A DNA stretch of 64,000 nt. Origin: SAR324 cluster bacterium JCVI-SC AAA005. GTDB lineage: Bacteria; SAR324; NAC60-12. Location: the NCBI GenBank assembly GCA_000224765.2, contig AGAU01000038.1, positions 17,807 to 81,806 on the forward strand. The letters run 5' to 3'. A program made the translations under genes and the position numbers. Below the pieces are notes generated by a model. It had not been told where the DNA came from. It searched no databases and saw only the letters and a program-made list of their open reading frames with translations. This document shows positions 10,028-18,131 of this stretch, one piece after another. Position 1 is the stretch's first letter; each line of letters opens with the position of its first letter.

Positions 10028-10039
10028 TCCTAACACATT

Positions 10040-11734
10040 TTACAATGGAAATTGTTTGCCATTATCCAGACTACTTCGGTGAGCGTAGCGGAAAGCTTTA
10101 TAATGCAGGGTGGAATGCTGGATCTGGTCTAAGCAAAATGTTTCACGGTTATTTGTTACTCGACTATATTCATAGGTTAAGAATGGATGGAGTGATAATA
10201 GATCAGGGTTGTTTGCACTCTGCAAATAGAGGTGGCCACTTTTAAGATGTTGTCTAAGCTTAAGTGATTCAGTTGGGGGTACAAAAAATCCGCCCCGTAA
10301 TCGCTTGATGGAATAACTCACCTCCTCCCCAAGATCATCTGAGAAATCATTGATCTGATCAATGAAAAGCAACTCATAAGAAGTCATTGGCTCGCTGTAC
10401 TTACACATTTGTAGCCAAACCGGTAGTACTAATTCCAACCAAGCACTAGCGTGACCTGAATCGGCATTTACGGGATCGTGTATACGATTTCTATAGCTGA
10501 CCAACTGCAGCAATGACTCAGCCAAACCACTCCATTCCCCATGTTCTGTAATCCAAGCCCTTGGGACCTCTCTGACCAGCTGTCCATACAGATCTGCATC
10601 GTAAAAAGCTCTCGCGATTCGTTTTCCAACCCAAATCCAACTTCCATCTGTCATCGGACCCTGTCGAAAGCGATGTCGCAATTCGGAATTCAATTCCTCT
10701 GAAAAGCAGCCTGCATGCAGATACTCTGCACAATTCAGCACCGAAAAATATTTTGAAACGATCCCAATTGCATTTAACATATTTATGTGGCAGCGGTTCG
10801 GGTCCGTTTCTGCCATTCTCAAATTTTGCGCATAAGCTAAAGGAGAGGGCAGATCTATTCTAGCCCAAAGATCAATGGGTTGTGCTTGCCCCCAAATAGC
10901 CCCACGAGCTTGCGCTTTTAACTCCTGATTTTCAAGAACCAACACTTCAATATGACGAAGTAAGTGTTTTTCTCGCTGATGAAGAGCTTGAAGCTGATTT
11001 CGCAGTTCTTCTAGATTTTGCGCAAGGGTTGTTTCAGGTTCAATCTCAGAAGTTTGCTCATTGGAGATTGGTAATTCACTTCCAGTTTCTGCGAGAAATT
11101 TCTCCCAGTCTTCTTCTGTGGCAAAGGTTTTTTCTTTCGCAAAATCCCAATTGAGGTCTTTGATCCTTTCTTGAAGAGCTTGAAACACTCGTTCATCCAA
11201 AGTGACTAATTGAATTTTCTGTAAGTGATTTGCAGGACTTTCTCCAAGAATTTGATGGAGTGTGCCCAATATAACATCTGCCATCAAACTAGTGGGGAAT
11301 CCTAATGATCCAGAGCCGATTAAGGGCAGTGCTATAGACTTTGCCTTTAATTCTTCAGAAGTAATGAGGAGGTTACCAAGTCCTGCACGGATTGCGTCAA
11401 GGATGAGTTCTTGTACAATTTCCCAAAATTCCTGATCTCCTTTATCCAGATGAGCATCTCGACTCATCTCTTCCCAGGAACGGTGTGTTGCCAGATGGAA
11501 TATCCATCGACAGGGTAACAAATCTCCTTTCGTTACACAGATAGTTCCCAAAGGTACAGGAAGTTCAAGGTTGGGGTCGTGCAATAAAGCTTGTTGAATT
11601 CTTCCTTCAGTAATTTCTTGGATGCACTTCGAGATTTCAGAATAGCCAAGATGCATTTGGTTGTTGCATGAATTAACTATAGCGTCGACACTAAGTTCGG
11701 TTATGTCTCCAAGAACTGCCTGCAAGCGCATCAA
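10040..11734 (-). CDS. Macro-domain (ADP-ribose-binding) protein with coiled coil and unknown C-terminal domain
   Basis: Residues 1 to about 185 form a macro domain. It opens with GDITELSVDAIVNSCNNQ, the usual ADP-ribose-pocket strand, and later has the phosphate loop IALPLIGSGSLGFP. Macro domains bind or hydrolyse ADP-ribose, O-acetyl-ADP-ribose or ADP-ribosylated macromolecules. A charged linker leads to a coiled coil at about 235-275 (LEELRNQLQALHQREKHLLRH). The remaining 290 residues are unfamiliar. They include a helical part with SYRNRIHDP, similar to but one residue shorter than the R-x4-6-H motif of HEPN RNases, and a C-terminal part (SLHPFLTYEYSRV). No signal peptide or membrane span is seen, so it is cytoplasmic. 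It is divergent from the Nudix-like gene and shares its promoter region, which suggests joint work on ADP-ribose or NAD-derived nucleotides. The macro call is firm; the rest is open. Confidence 0.85.
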   Translation of the reverse strand: MMRLQAVLGDITELSVDAIVNSCNNQMHLGYSEISKCIQEITEGRIQQALLHDPNLELPVPLGTICVTKGDLLPCRWIFHLATHRSWEEMSRDAHLDKGDQEFWEIVQELILDAIRAGLGNLLITSEELKAKSIALPLIGSGSLGFPTSLMADVILGTLHQILGESPANHLQKIQLVTLDERVFQALQERIKDLNWDFAKEKTFATEEDWEKFLAETGSELPISNEQTSEIEPETTLAQNLEELRNQLQALHQREKHLLRHIEVLVLENQELKAQARGAIWGQAQPIDLWARIDLPSPLAYAQNLRMAETDPNRCHINMLNAIGIVSKYFSVLNCAEYLHAGCFSEELNSELRHRFRQGPMTDGSWIWVGKRIARAFYDADLYGQLVREVPRAWITEHGEWSGLAESLLQLVSYRNRIHDPVNADSGHASAWLELVLPVWLQMCKYSEPMTSYELLFIDQINDFSDDLGEEVSYSIKRLRGGFFVPPTESLKLRQHLKSGHLYLQSANNPDLLSLHPFLTYEYSRVTNNRETFCLDQIQHSTLHYKAFRYAHRSSLDNGKQFPL

Positions 11735-11854
11735 AACCTGACAGTGCTAAAGATTTTATTCAAATGTCTCTTATTGAATGAAATTTGAGTTCACTGGAAT
11801 GAATGATTTCTAAGAAATGAGGTTGTTGTCTTTGGTATTCATTACCTTGATAGC
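11735..11854. other. Left part of divergent promoter region (macro side)
   Basis: This is the upstream region of the minus-strand macro-domain gene. I see no gene and no clear promoter hexamers. With the two regulatory entries to the right it makes up the 330-base divergent gap. Confidence 0.35.
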
Positions 11855-11878
11855 AGGGTGAAATTACAATTGCACCCT
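11855..11878. promoter_or_regulatory. 24-bp dyad in divergent macro/Nudix promoter region, candidate shared operator
   Basis: AGGGTG-a-AATT-ac-AATT-g-CACCCT is symmetric over 20 of 24 positions, with one mismatched pair and a two-base centre. The loop is too small for a good RNA hairpin, so a protein-binding operator is more likely. The half-site GCAGGGTG at 11853-11860 recurs exactly at 11974-11981, about 15 bases after a TATAAT. No regulator gene lies next to it. Confidence 0.5.
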
Positions 11879-11953
11879 AATTGTGTCAAGAATTTATCTG
11901 ATGCATCATCTTCTTGAAAATATTTCGACGCAACAGTGTGTCATTGAAATCTA

Positions 11954-11959
11954 TATAAT
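11954..11959 (+). promoter_or_regulatory. Candidate -10 element of the Nudix-like gene
   Basis: A perfect TATAAT stands 105 bases upstream of the ATG. No good -35 hexamer is seen at 16-18 bases, so the promoter may rely on an activator or the call may be wrong. The repeated half-site GCAGGGTG (11974-11981) lies where the transcript would begin, a suitable place for repression. Confidence 0.35.
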
Positions 11960-12064
11960 TCTAAAAAATTTTGGCAGGGTGTTTTTAGCTCCAAAAGTTT
12001 CACTCTTAGAACTCTCAAATTAAATTATTGAAACCATTAAAATTATATTCAGAAAGAAAATGCT

Positions 12065-13705
12065 ATGGCTGAGATCAATAAGATTTTGGAACTTTTGCCT
12101 GATAAATTACCAAGGATTGCTGAGGAAGGCCCTTTTTTGACTACGGTTTCATCGAGAGAGTTGATTGATATCGTTGCTGAGAATCTTTCCATTAATCAAT
12201 ATTTTGTTGAGGGAGTTGTAATGATGCTTCAGCAAGATTGGGATGCCATGGGACTGTTAGATTCAACAAAGCTCCGTGAAGGTTCATGGCAATTTACTAG
12301 TTACCCCGCCAGTTTGATAGCTCGTTCTCTCCTAGATAGTTTGGCAAAACCAAGGCCTCAATTCTTTGAAAGTGGCTGGTGGCATAACGAAAGTTACATT
12401 GAACAACAACGAAATTTACTGATTGAGGTCGAAAATCGCAGAATTCACTTTCATAAAGAACATCGGCCTGACCCGGTACGTCAAGTACAGGTAGCCTGGG
12501 CTTTGATCAAAATTGAAAACAATCTTTTGTTTAATCATCGGGAGGATCGTGAGCGAAAAGCAAATCCAAACCATGTCTTAATTGGGGGTCGCCTTAATTT
12601 ACATGACTTAGAGAAAGCTTTTCCTGAATCATCTGTCGAAGAGCGTCTAGTTTGGCAACAAACATCAGACAGACATTACATCCTCCAAGCACTCCCACAT
12701 ACTTTATCGAGAGAACTTAACGAAGAATTAGGTTTGCTATCGCAGCATTATCAGGCTGAGCTGCACCAAACACTTAATGGCTATGACAAGTTGGAGGGTG
12801 CCCGTGCTAATCATGCTTATACTCGCTATCAAATATACTGTTTCACAGTTCAGTTGACACAAACAGGTTTTCAACAACTTTGCAGAAGACAAATTGAACT
12901 CCCAAAGGGCCAACTGGTCTGGGCTAACTCAGATGAAATTCTTATTGGGAAACAAGGTGATCGTAAGTTTTTTGTAGATGCTTGGCGGGAGAGTGCTGGC
13001 AAATCGTTTTGGCAACAACTCGAAGATGTTCCCCAATCAATGGCCACAGCTGATTTAGTAGATGAACAGGTTGATTTGCCCTACGGTCCTGAAAGCCTTT
13101 TGCTCTATGGACGCAGTGGACAAGAACAATCATTGGAAATCAATTTAGATGGAAGGCAACAATCTTGGCTTATTGGGCTTGCATGGCTAAGGCTCCATCA
13201 GGCTGATTTTCCTCTCGAGGAAATTCCTGACTGGATCCAAATTCATCAGCTTGGTTGGTTAGAATTGGATGAAACGAGGGAAATAGAACGTGAAGAGCTA
13301 AATAAGCTAGCAGAAATATTTAGAAATGCAGGTCTACCAATTGTTGAAGGAAGTGATGCAGGTTGGTTTCGTATGTCAGTAAGTAAAGACCATCTCTATT
13401 TTGCTGAAACTTTTTTCACGCTCCGACCCTATCACGAGAGTGATAAATACGAGTTGCATTTGCTCGTGCCTGATTTAAAAACCCCAATCGGTGAACTTCC
13501 TGATTGTTATCTCTCCATACGTGGGATCACTCCCACAGTTTTTCGAGATATGGTTAAGGTGCTGAAGGGATTTCCAACAGATGAACTTGGGGATCCTAAG
13601 CGGTCTTTTCGCGAACAATTAACCAAGCAAGCCCAACCTCTGGGCTTGCGGATTCCAATCCGAAATGACGGTTTTAGCTTCTATACTCAATGTGAAACTA
13701 TTTGA
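12065..13705 (+). CDS. Large protein with a degenerate Nudix signature, partner of the macro-domain gene
   Basis: I recognise only part of this 546-residue protein. At about residues 178-265 it reads NHVLIGGRLNLHDLEK, later SRELNEELGL, then HAYTRYQIYCFTVQL. SRELNEELGL fits the second half of the Nudix box (RE-U-x-EE-x-G-U), which binds the metal for diphosphate hydrolysis. The first half (G-x5-E) is not at normal spacing: the position expected to be Glu is Gln. The domain may therefore be altered or only structurally related. The N-terminal 110 residues and C-terminal 280 residues (many Leu, Trp and acidic positions) match nothing I know. No signal peptide is seen. Family knowledge: Nudix enzymes often cleave ADP-ribose, NAD or capped nucleotides, which would fit the divergent macro-domain neighbour. 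It is followed by a 303-base gap. Confidence 0.75.
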   Translation: MAEINKILELLPDKLPRIAEEGPFLTTVSSRELIDIVAENLSINQYFVEGVVMMLQQDWDAMGLLDSTKLREGSWQFTSYPASLIARSLLDSLAKPRPQFFESGWWHNESYIEQQRNLLIEVENRRIHFHKEHRPDPVRQVQVAWALIKIENNLLFNHREDRERKANPNHVLIGGRLNLHDLEKAFPESSVEERLVWQQTSDRHYILQALPHTLSRELNEELGLLSQHYQAELHQTLNGYDKLEGARANHAYTRYQIYCFTVQLTQTGFQQLCRRQIELPKGQLVWANSDEILIGKQGDRKFFVDAWRESAGKSFWQQLEDVPQSMATADLVDEQVDLPYGPESLLLYGRSGQEQSLEINLDGRQQSWLIGLAWLRLHQADFPLEEIPDWIQIHQLGWLELDETREIEREELNKLAEIFRNAGLPIVEGSDAGWFRMSVSKDHLYFAETFFTLRPYHESDKYELHLLVPDLKTPIGELPDCYLSIRGITPTVFRDMVKVLKGFPTDELGDPKRSFREQLTKQAQPLGLRIPIRNDGFSFYTQCETI

Positions 13706-13950
13706 GTTAAAACTCTCTCCAGAAACAGCTTTTTATCAGGAATGAAAAATTCTCGTTCTTGTGAATGATGACACTCCTGCCTGAATTTCTTTTTTTCAAA
13801 CTTTCATCTGAATGGTAATACTTGTTCTTTTGAAAAAATTAGAATCCAGAAATCTTCTGACTCTTCAGCAAACTTAAATATAAATTATTGTTATAAATTA
13901 ATTAATTTTTTATTTCATTGAAACCATATTGGCTACTATGAATTTAAAAT
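13706..13950. other. Intergenic region before the DeoR-type gene
   Basis: I see no coding frame. The sequence becomes strongly AT-rich toward the right, where TAAAAT at 13945-13950 directly abuts the candidate operator and could be its -10 element. No clear terminator is visible for the upstream Nudix-like gene. Confidence 0.4.
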
Positions 13951-13968
13951 AATGTTCAAATGAACATT
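13951..13968. promoter_or_regulatory. GlpR-like operator upstream of the DeoR-family regulator
   Basis: AATGTTCA-AA-TGAACATT is a perfect 18-bp inverted repeat, 40 bases before the start codon. The half-sites ATGTTC and GAACAT are those of the known E. coli GlpR operator consensus, though the spacer is 4 rather than 6 bases. It is well placed for autorepression and for control of the ABC operon downstream, which overlaps the regulator gene. Confidence 0.6.
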
Positions 13969-14008
13969 TTTGTTGCGCATCTGAATATTCTTTGGCAAGT
14001 TTCACAAC

Positions 14009-14806
14009 ATGAGAACAAATTTTCGTCCCATAGATCTTTCCGAGCGTCAGGCACAAATTGCGGACTTGGTGCGAGAGGAAGGATTCCTTAATGTAGATTA
14101 TTTGGCTAGTCGATACAATGTCACCTCACAGACGATTAGAAGAGACCTTACTGTTATTTGCGATTGCGGCTTGGGTAGGCGTCGACACGGAGGAGTTGAG
14201 CGAATCAGTAGCTCAGGAAATCTTTCGTATCGTTCCAGGCAAATCCTCGCCAGAGATGCAAAAGAGAATATTGCAGAGAAAGTAAGAGACCACGTTCCCC
14301 ATCATACAATCCTAGCCTTTAGTATTGGTACCACACCTGAGATTGTTGCAGCTGCTCTTCTTAAGCATGAAAATCTCAGAATCTTCACGCATAATCTGAA
14401 CATTGCAATGCTAGCCTGTTCGAATCCAAGCTTTGAAGTACATATTGCTGGGGGCAGAGTTCGTAACAATGATTGTGATGTTCTGGGAAAAGGAATGGAA
14501 ACACTGCTTTCCTCCTACATTTTCGACATTGGAATTTATGGAGTTGCTGGGGTCGATGAAGACGGAACTTTGTTGGATTTTACCGATGAAGAGGTTCAAG
14601 CGAGACAACTGATTCACAAAAATAGTCGAAAAACGTTTTTGGTTTTAGATCACAGTAAGTTTTCACGTGCTGCACATGTCAGGGGTGGTCAAATCGGCGA
14701 AGCTACGAAAGTTTTTTGTGATCAAAAACCGCCAACAAAAATCATGAAAATTTTAGATAAATCTGGGTGCGAAGTGGTCCTCTGTGGTCAGAATGGAATC
14801 GAATGA
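14009..14806 (+). CDS. DeoR/GlpR-family transcriptional regulator
   Basis: This 265-residue repressor has an N-terminal winged helix at about residues 12-62 (VDYLASRYNVTSQTIRRDL, the typical DeoR recognition helix). A sugar-phosphate-sensing DeoRC domain runs from about 80 to 240, with SIGTTPEIVAAAL where family members have the effector phosphate loop (usually DSGTT), then the conserved IAGGRVR and GVAGVDEDG. Its stop overlaps the start of the ABC ATPase (ATGA), so it is translationally coupled to the transporter it probably controls. The palindrome 40 bases upstream looks like its operator. The effector is presumably a phosphorylated polyol or sugar made from the imported substrate. No strong Shine-Dalgarno is visible. 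Confidence 0.9.
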   Translation: MRTNFRPIDLSERQAQIADLVREEGFLNVDYLASRYNVTSQTIRRDLTVICDCGLGRRRHGGVERISSSGNLSYRSRQILARDAKENIAEKVRDHVPHHTILAFSIGTTPEIVAAALLKHENLRIFTHNLNIAMLACSNPSFEVHIAGGRVRNNDCDVLGKGMETLLSSYIFDIGIYGVAGVDEDGTLLDFTDEEVQARQLIHKNSRKTFLVLDHSKFSRAAHVRGGQIGEATKVFCDQKPPTKIMKILDKSGCEVVLCGQNGIE

Positions 14807-15819
14807 GTGGTGTACGAGTCGAGAATCTTGTAAAGCAGTGGGGTGATTTTCGAGCTGTTGATGGTGTTTCTTTTAAGGCTTTGGAGGGTACGTTAACTGT
14901 TCTGTTAGGTCCCTCAGGCTGTGGAAAATCAACAATTCTTAGATTGATTGCAGGATTGGAGTTTGCCGAATCAGGAAAAGTATTTATTGATGATCAGGAT
15001 GTTTCTACATCAGATCCTGCTAAACGAAGCGTCTCCATGGTTTTCCAATCGTATGCACTTTTTCCCCATCTTGATGTTCGTGAAAACATCATTTTTGGTC
15101 TAAAAGTTAGAAAGGTTCCCTCAGCAGAACGAGTGGCTCGGCTGCAGAGTGCGGCAGAGATGGTTGGGCTAGATAAGTTGCTTTCCAGAAAACCAGCCCA
15201 ACTCTCGGGGGGGCAACGTCAACGTGTTGCTTTGGCAAGAGCGATTGTAGCCAACCAACCAGTTTGCCTGATGGATGAACCACTCTCTAACCTCGATGCG
15301 AAACTGCGAGCTGAAATGCGTGAAGAAATTCATCGTTTACAACGCAGTCTTAATCTAACGATGATCTACGTAACACATGATCAAACAGAGGCCATGTCTA
15401 TGGCTGATCAGATCGTTTTGCTGAAAGATGGTAGGATTGCGCAGATTGGAGCACCGGCAGAACTCTATGACTCACCTTCTTCTGTTTTTGCAGCTCAATT
15501 TTTGGGTACCCCACCCATGAATGTACTCTCCAAAAAGTCTGTTGAGGGTCTTTGTAAAACAACTAAATCTGTTGATTTTTTAGGTATTCGCCCAGAGAAA
15601 ATCCAGCTCTCAGATAATGGGATTCCAATGATTGTGGATGCAATTGACTATATGGGCGCTGAGACGGTCTTGCGGTTACTTTATCAGGATCAAAGGTTGA
15701 TAGTGCGCATTGATGGAAAAACCCAAGTATCCATTGGAGAATCAGTCTCAGTAAATTGGGACCCCATTGATTGTCATGGATTTGATATTAACGGCAACCG
15801 AATTTGTGACTCTTATTGA
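14803..15819 (+). CDS. ABC transporter ATP-binding protein, UgpC/MalK type
   Basis: This 338-residue subunit powers the importer encoded downstream. All motifs are intact: Walker A GPSGCGKST, Q-loop VFQSYALFPH, signature LSGGQRQR, Walker B CLMDEPLSNLDAKLR and the switch His in THDQTEAM. A C-terminal TOBE-like regulatory part contains FLGIRPEKI. I place the start at the ATG overlapping the regulator's TGA rather than at an in-frame ATG 36 bases upstream, because homologues begin close to this MSGVRVENL. A strong hairpin follows the stop codon. Confidence 0.93.
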   Translation: MSGVRVENLVKQWGDFRAVDGVSFKALEGTLTVLLGPSGCGKSTILRLIAGLEFAESGKVFIDDQDVSTSDPAKRSVSMVFQSYALFPHLDVRENIIFGLKVRKVPSAERVARLQSAAEMVGLDKLLSRKPAQLSGGQRQRVALARAIVANQPVCLMDEPLSNLDAKLRAEMREEIHRLQRSLNLTMIYVTHDQTEAMSMADQIVLLKDGRIAQIGAPAELYDSPSSVFAAQFLGTPPMNVLSKKSVEGLCKTTKSVDFLGIRPEKIQLSDNGIPMIVDAIDYMGAETVLRLLYQDQRLIVRIDGKTQVSIGESVSVNWDPIDCHGFDINGNRICDSY

Positions 15820-15830
15820 GTTGCATCACC

Positions 15831-15853
15831 CGACTCTAGCATTTCTAGAGTCG
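15831..15853 (+). promoter_or_regulatory. Intercistronic hairpin between ATPase and binding-protein genes
   Basis: CGACTCTAG-CATTT-CTAGAGTCG is a perfect 9-bp stem with a 5-base loop. No T-run follows, so it is unlikely to be a full terminator. Hairpins here commonly set differential transcript stability, giving more of the binding protein than of the ATPase. Confidence 0.65.
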
Positions 15854-15905
15854 AGTTCAAGAACCAGATCGGTTCTTTAATTCCCAGTGTCAAAAGGGAG
15901 ATAGC

Positions 15906-17186
15906 ATGTTCAAGAAACTGAAAAAAATTGCGACTGGCTTTGCGCTGACCGCAGGGGTCTGCTTTACCTCTGTATTGGCTTATGCACAGACTGAGTTGAC
16001 AATGTACTATCCAGTGGCCGTTGGTGGACCACTTACTAAAATTGTTGACGGTATCGTTGATGACTTTATGAAGGAAAATCCTGATATTAAAGTCAGTGCA
16101 ATTTATGCGGGAAACTACAATGATGCTCGAATTAAAGCACTTGCAGCCTTAAAGAGCGGGCAGCCTGCTCAGTTGTCTGTGATGTTTTCCATCGATATCT
16201 ATGAATTGATTGAACAAGATGCGATTGTAGCGTTTGATGACATCGTCTCGACCAAAGAAGATAAAGCTTGGTTGGACTCATTCTATCCAACCCTAATGGA
16301 AAATGGTCGTACTGCTGGTAAAACATGGGGCATTCCCTTTCAGCGATCCACCATTGTTATGTATTATAACAAGGAGGCATTCCGTGAAGTTGGCTTGGAT
16401 CCAAACAAGCCACCTGCTACATGGGATGAGTTAGTGGAAGTAGGAAAAAAACTAACAGCTAGCGATGGATCCAAGTGGGGAATGATGATTCCTTCAACAG
16501 GTTATCCTTACTGGATGTTTGGGGCTTTGACCATGCAAAACAATCAAGTATTGATGAGTGGCTCTGGAGATCAAACATATTTTGATGCATCAGGAACTGT
16601 TGACGCACTGCAATTTTGGAAAGATCTTGGCTCCAAGCACAAAGTGATGCCGGAAGGCACTATTGAATGGGGTACATTGCGTCAGAATTTCTTGGAAGGA
16701 AAGACCGCTATCATGTGGCACTCAACAGGAAACCTAACAACGGTTAAAAACAAAGCTAAGTTTGATTTTGGTGTCGCAATGTTACCAGCTAACAAGCGGA
16801 GAGGAACCCCTACTGGAGGAGGGAATTTTTATATTTTCAAGCAGACATCAGAAGCAGAAAGAGTTGCTGCGATGAAACTGATCAAGTTCATGACAAGTCC
16901 CGAGCGTTCAGCAGAATGGTCAATTAAAACAGGTTATATGGGTGTTAGCCCAGCGGCCTATCAGACTAACCAGCTAAAGGACTATGTTGTAGAGTTTCCT
17001 TACGCAGCGGTAGCACGTGATCAGTTAGACTATGCGACAGCGGAACTTTCCACTTTCCAAACCGGAAGAATCCGCAAAGCTCTTGATGATGCGATTCAGG
17101 CTGCCTTGACAGGAGCAAAAACACCAGAAGCTGCCTTACAGGAAGCACAATCTACGGCTGATCGTTTATTGCGATCATATCGCTAA
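15906..17186 (+). CDS. Extracellular solute-binding protein, family 1 (UgpB-like)
   Basis: This 426-residue periplasmic protein captures the substrate of this importer. It has a clear signal peptide (MFKKLKKIATGFALTAG..., cleavage after AYA at about residue 27), then TELTMYYPVAVGGPLTKIV. Family-1 features follow: WGIPFQRSTIVMYYNKEAF, PPATWDELV and the C-terminal lobe. A strong Shine-Dalgarno (aaaggga) precedes the ATG. The overall likeness is to glycerol-3-phosphate and sugar-binding proteins, and the GlpR-type operator upstream is compatible with that, but the real ligand cannot be read from the sequence. Hairpins on both sides probably protect this part of the transcript. Confidence 0.9.
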   Translation: MFKKLKKIATGFALTAGVCFTSVLAYAQTELTMYYPVAVGGPLTKIVDGIVDDFMKENPDIKVSAIYAGNYNDARIKALAALKSGQPAQLSVMFSIDIYELIEQDAIVAFDDIVSTKEDKAWLDSFYPTLMENGRTAGKTWGIPFQRSTIVMYYNKEAFREVGLDPNKPPATWDELVEVGKKLTASDGSKWGMMIPSTGYPYWMFGALTMQNNQVLMSGSGDQTYFDASGTVDALQFWKDLGSKHKVMPEGTIEWGTLRQNFLEGKTAIMWHSTGNLTTVKNKAKFDFGVAMLPANKRRGTPTGGGNFYIFKQTSEAERVAAMKLIKFMTSPERSAEWSIKTGYMGVSPAAYQTNQLKDYVVEFPYAAVARDQLDYATAELSTFQTGRIRKALDDAIQAALTGAKTPEAALQEAQSTADRLLRSYR

Positions 17187-17194
17187 TTCTAAAT

Positions 17195-17220
17195 GACGGT
17201 CTGGCATTGCAAAGGCCGTC
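17195..17220 (+). promoter_or_regulatory. Intercistronic hairpin after the binding-protein gene
   Basis: GACGGTCT and AGGCCGTC pair over 8 bp (one G-U) around a 10-base loop, nine bases after the stop codon. No T-run follows. It probably stabilises the binding-protein transcript and lowers permease expression. Confidence 0.55.
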
Positions 17221-17246
17221 AACAATCCTGACAAGAATCTCTTCGT

Positions 17247-18131
17247 ATGCGATCTGCCAGTCCAGGAATGCGACATATTTACGGATGGTTGTTGTTGACT
17301 CCAGCTGCCATTTTGTTGATTGCCTTCACGCATTATCCCACAATAGCGACCTTTATTGACAGCTTCTTCTCAAAGTCTTCTGCCATCAGACCAAGTCGAT
17401 TTATTGGGTTCAGCAACTATGACGCAATGTTGGAGGATCCGATCTTTTGGAAGGTTTTGTTCAACAATCTCTGGTTCGCATTGGGAACAATCCCTACTTC
17501 GATTGCTATCGCAATTTCAATGGCCCTACTTGTCAATCGCTCCTTGCCGGGTCAGGGTTTTTTGAGGATGGCTTACTTTACGCCAACGATCCTTCCAATG
17601 ATCGCAGTTGCTAACATCTGGCTATTTTTCTACACGCCTCAAATTGGTTTGATCGATCAAATTCTACAAGGGATCGGATTTTCAGGTCACAATTGGCTTG
17701 GTGATCCAAACACAGTTCTAGGTGCGGTGATTGTCATGACAGTTTGGAAAGAGGCGGGATTCTTCATGATTTTTTATCTTGCAGCCCTTCAACACCTTCC
17801 GAAAGAATTGGAAGAAGCAGCAAAATTAGAAGGTTCTTCTCGATGGTATTTCTTTTGGCGAGTCACTTTTCCATTGTTGATGCCAACGACTCTTTTTGTT
17901 TTGATCAATGCAGTTTTGAATTCATTCAAACTTGTCGACCATCTTTTTGTTCTGACTAAGGGAGGTCCCGATAACGCGAGTAATCTTTTGCTGTACTATA
18001 TTTACGAAAACGCCTTCTCTTACTTTGATCCAAATTATGCTTCCACACTCACAGTAGTTCTTCTGGCTCTCTTGGCAATTATAGCCTTGCTCCAGTTCTT
18101 CTTGCTGGATCGCAGGATTCATTATCGATGA
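17247..18131 (+). CDS. ABC sugar/polyol transporter permease (UgpA/MalF type)
   Basis: This 294-residue membrane protein has about six hydrophobic spans. The first of the pair of permeases, it carries the cytoplasmic EAA loop (LPKELEEAAKLEGSSRWYFFWRVTFP) that docks on the ATPase. Its length and order before a second permease follow the UgpA/UgpE pattern. It overlaps the next gene by four bases. No convincing Shine-Dalgarno precedes the ATG, and an ATG eight codons later is possible. Confidence 0.92.
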   Translation: MRSASPGMRHIYGWLLLTPAAILLIAFTHYPTIATFIDSFFSKSSAIRPSRFIGFSNYDAMLEDPIFWKVLFNNLWFALGTIPTSIAIAISMALLVNRSLPGQGFLRMAYFTPTILPMIAVANIWLFFYTPQIGLIDQILQGIGFSGHNWLGDPNTVLGAVIVMTVWKEAGFFMIFYLAALQHLPKELEEAAKLEGSSRWYFFWRVTFPLLMPTTLFVLINAVLNSFKLVDHLFVLTKGGPDNASNLLLYYIYENAFSYFDPNYASTLTVVLLALLAIIALLQFFLLDRRIHYR

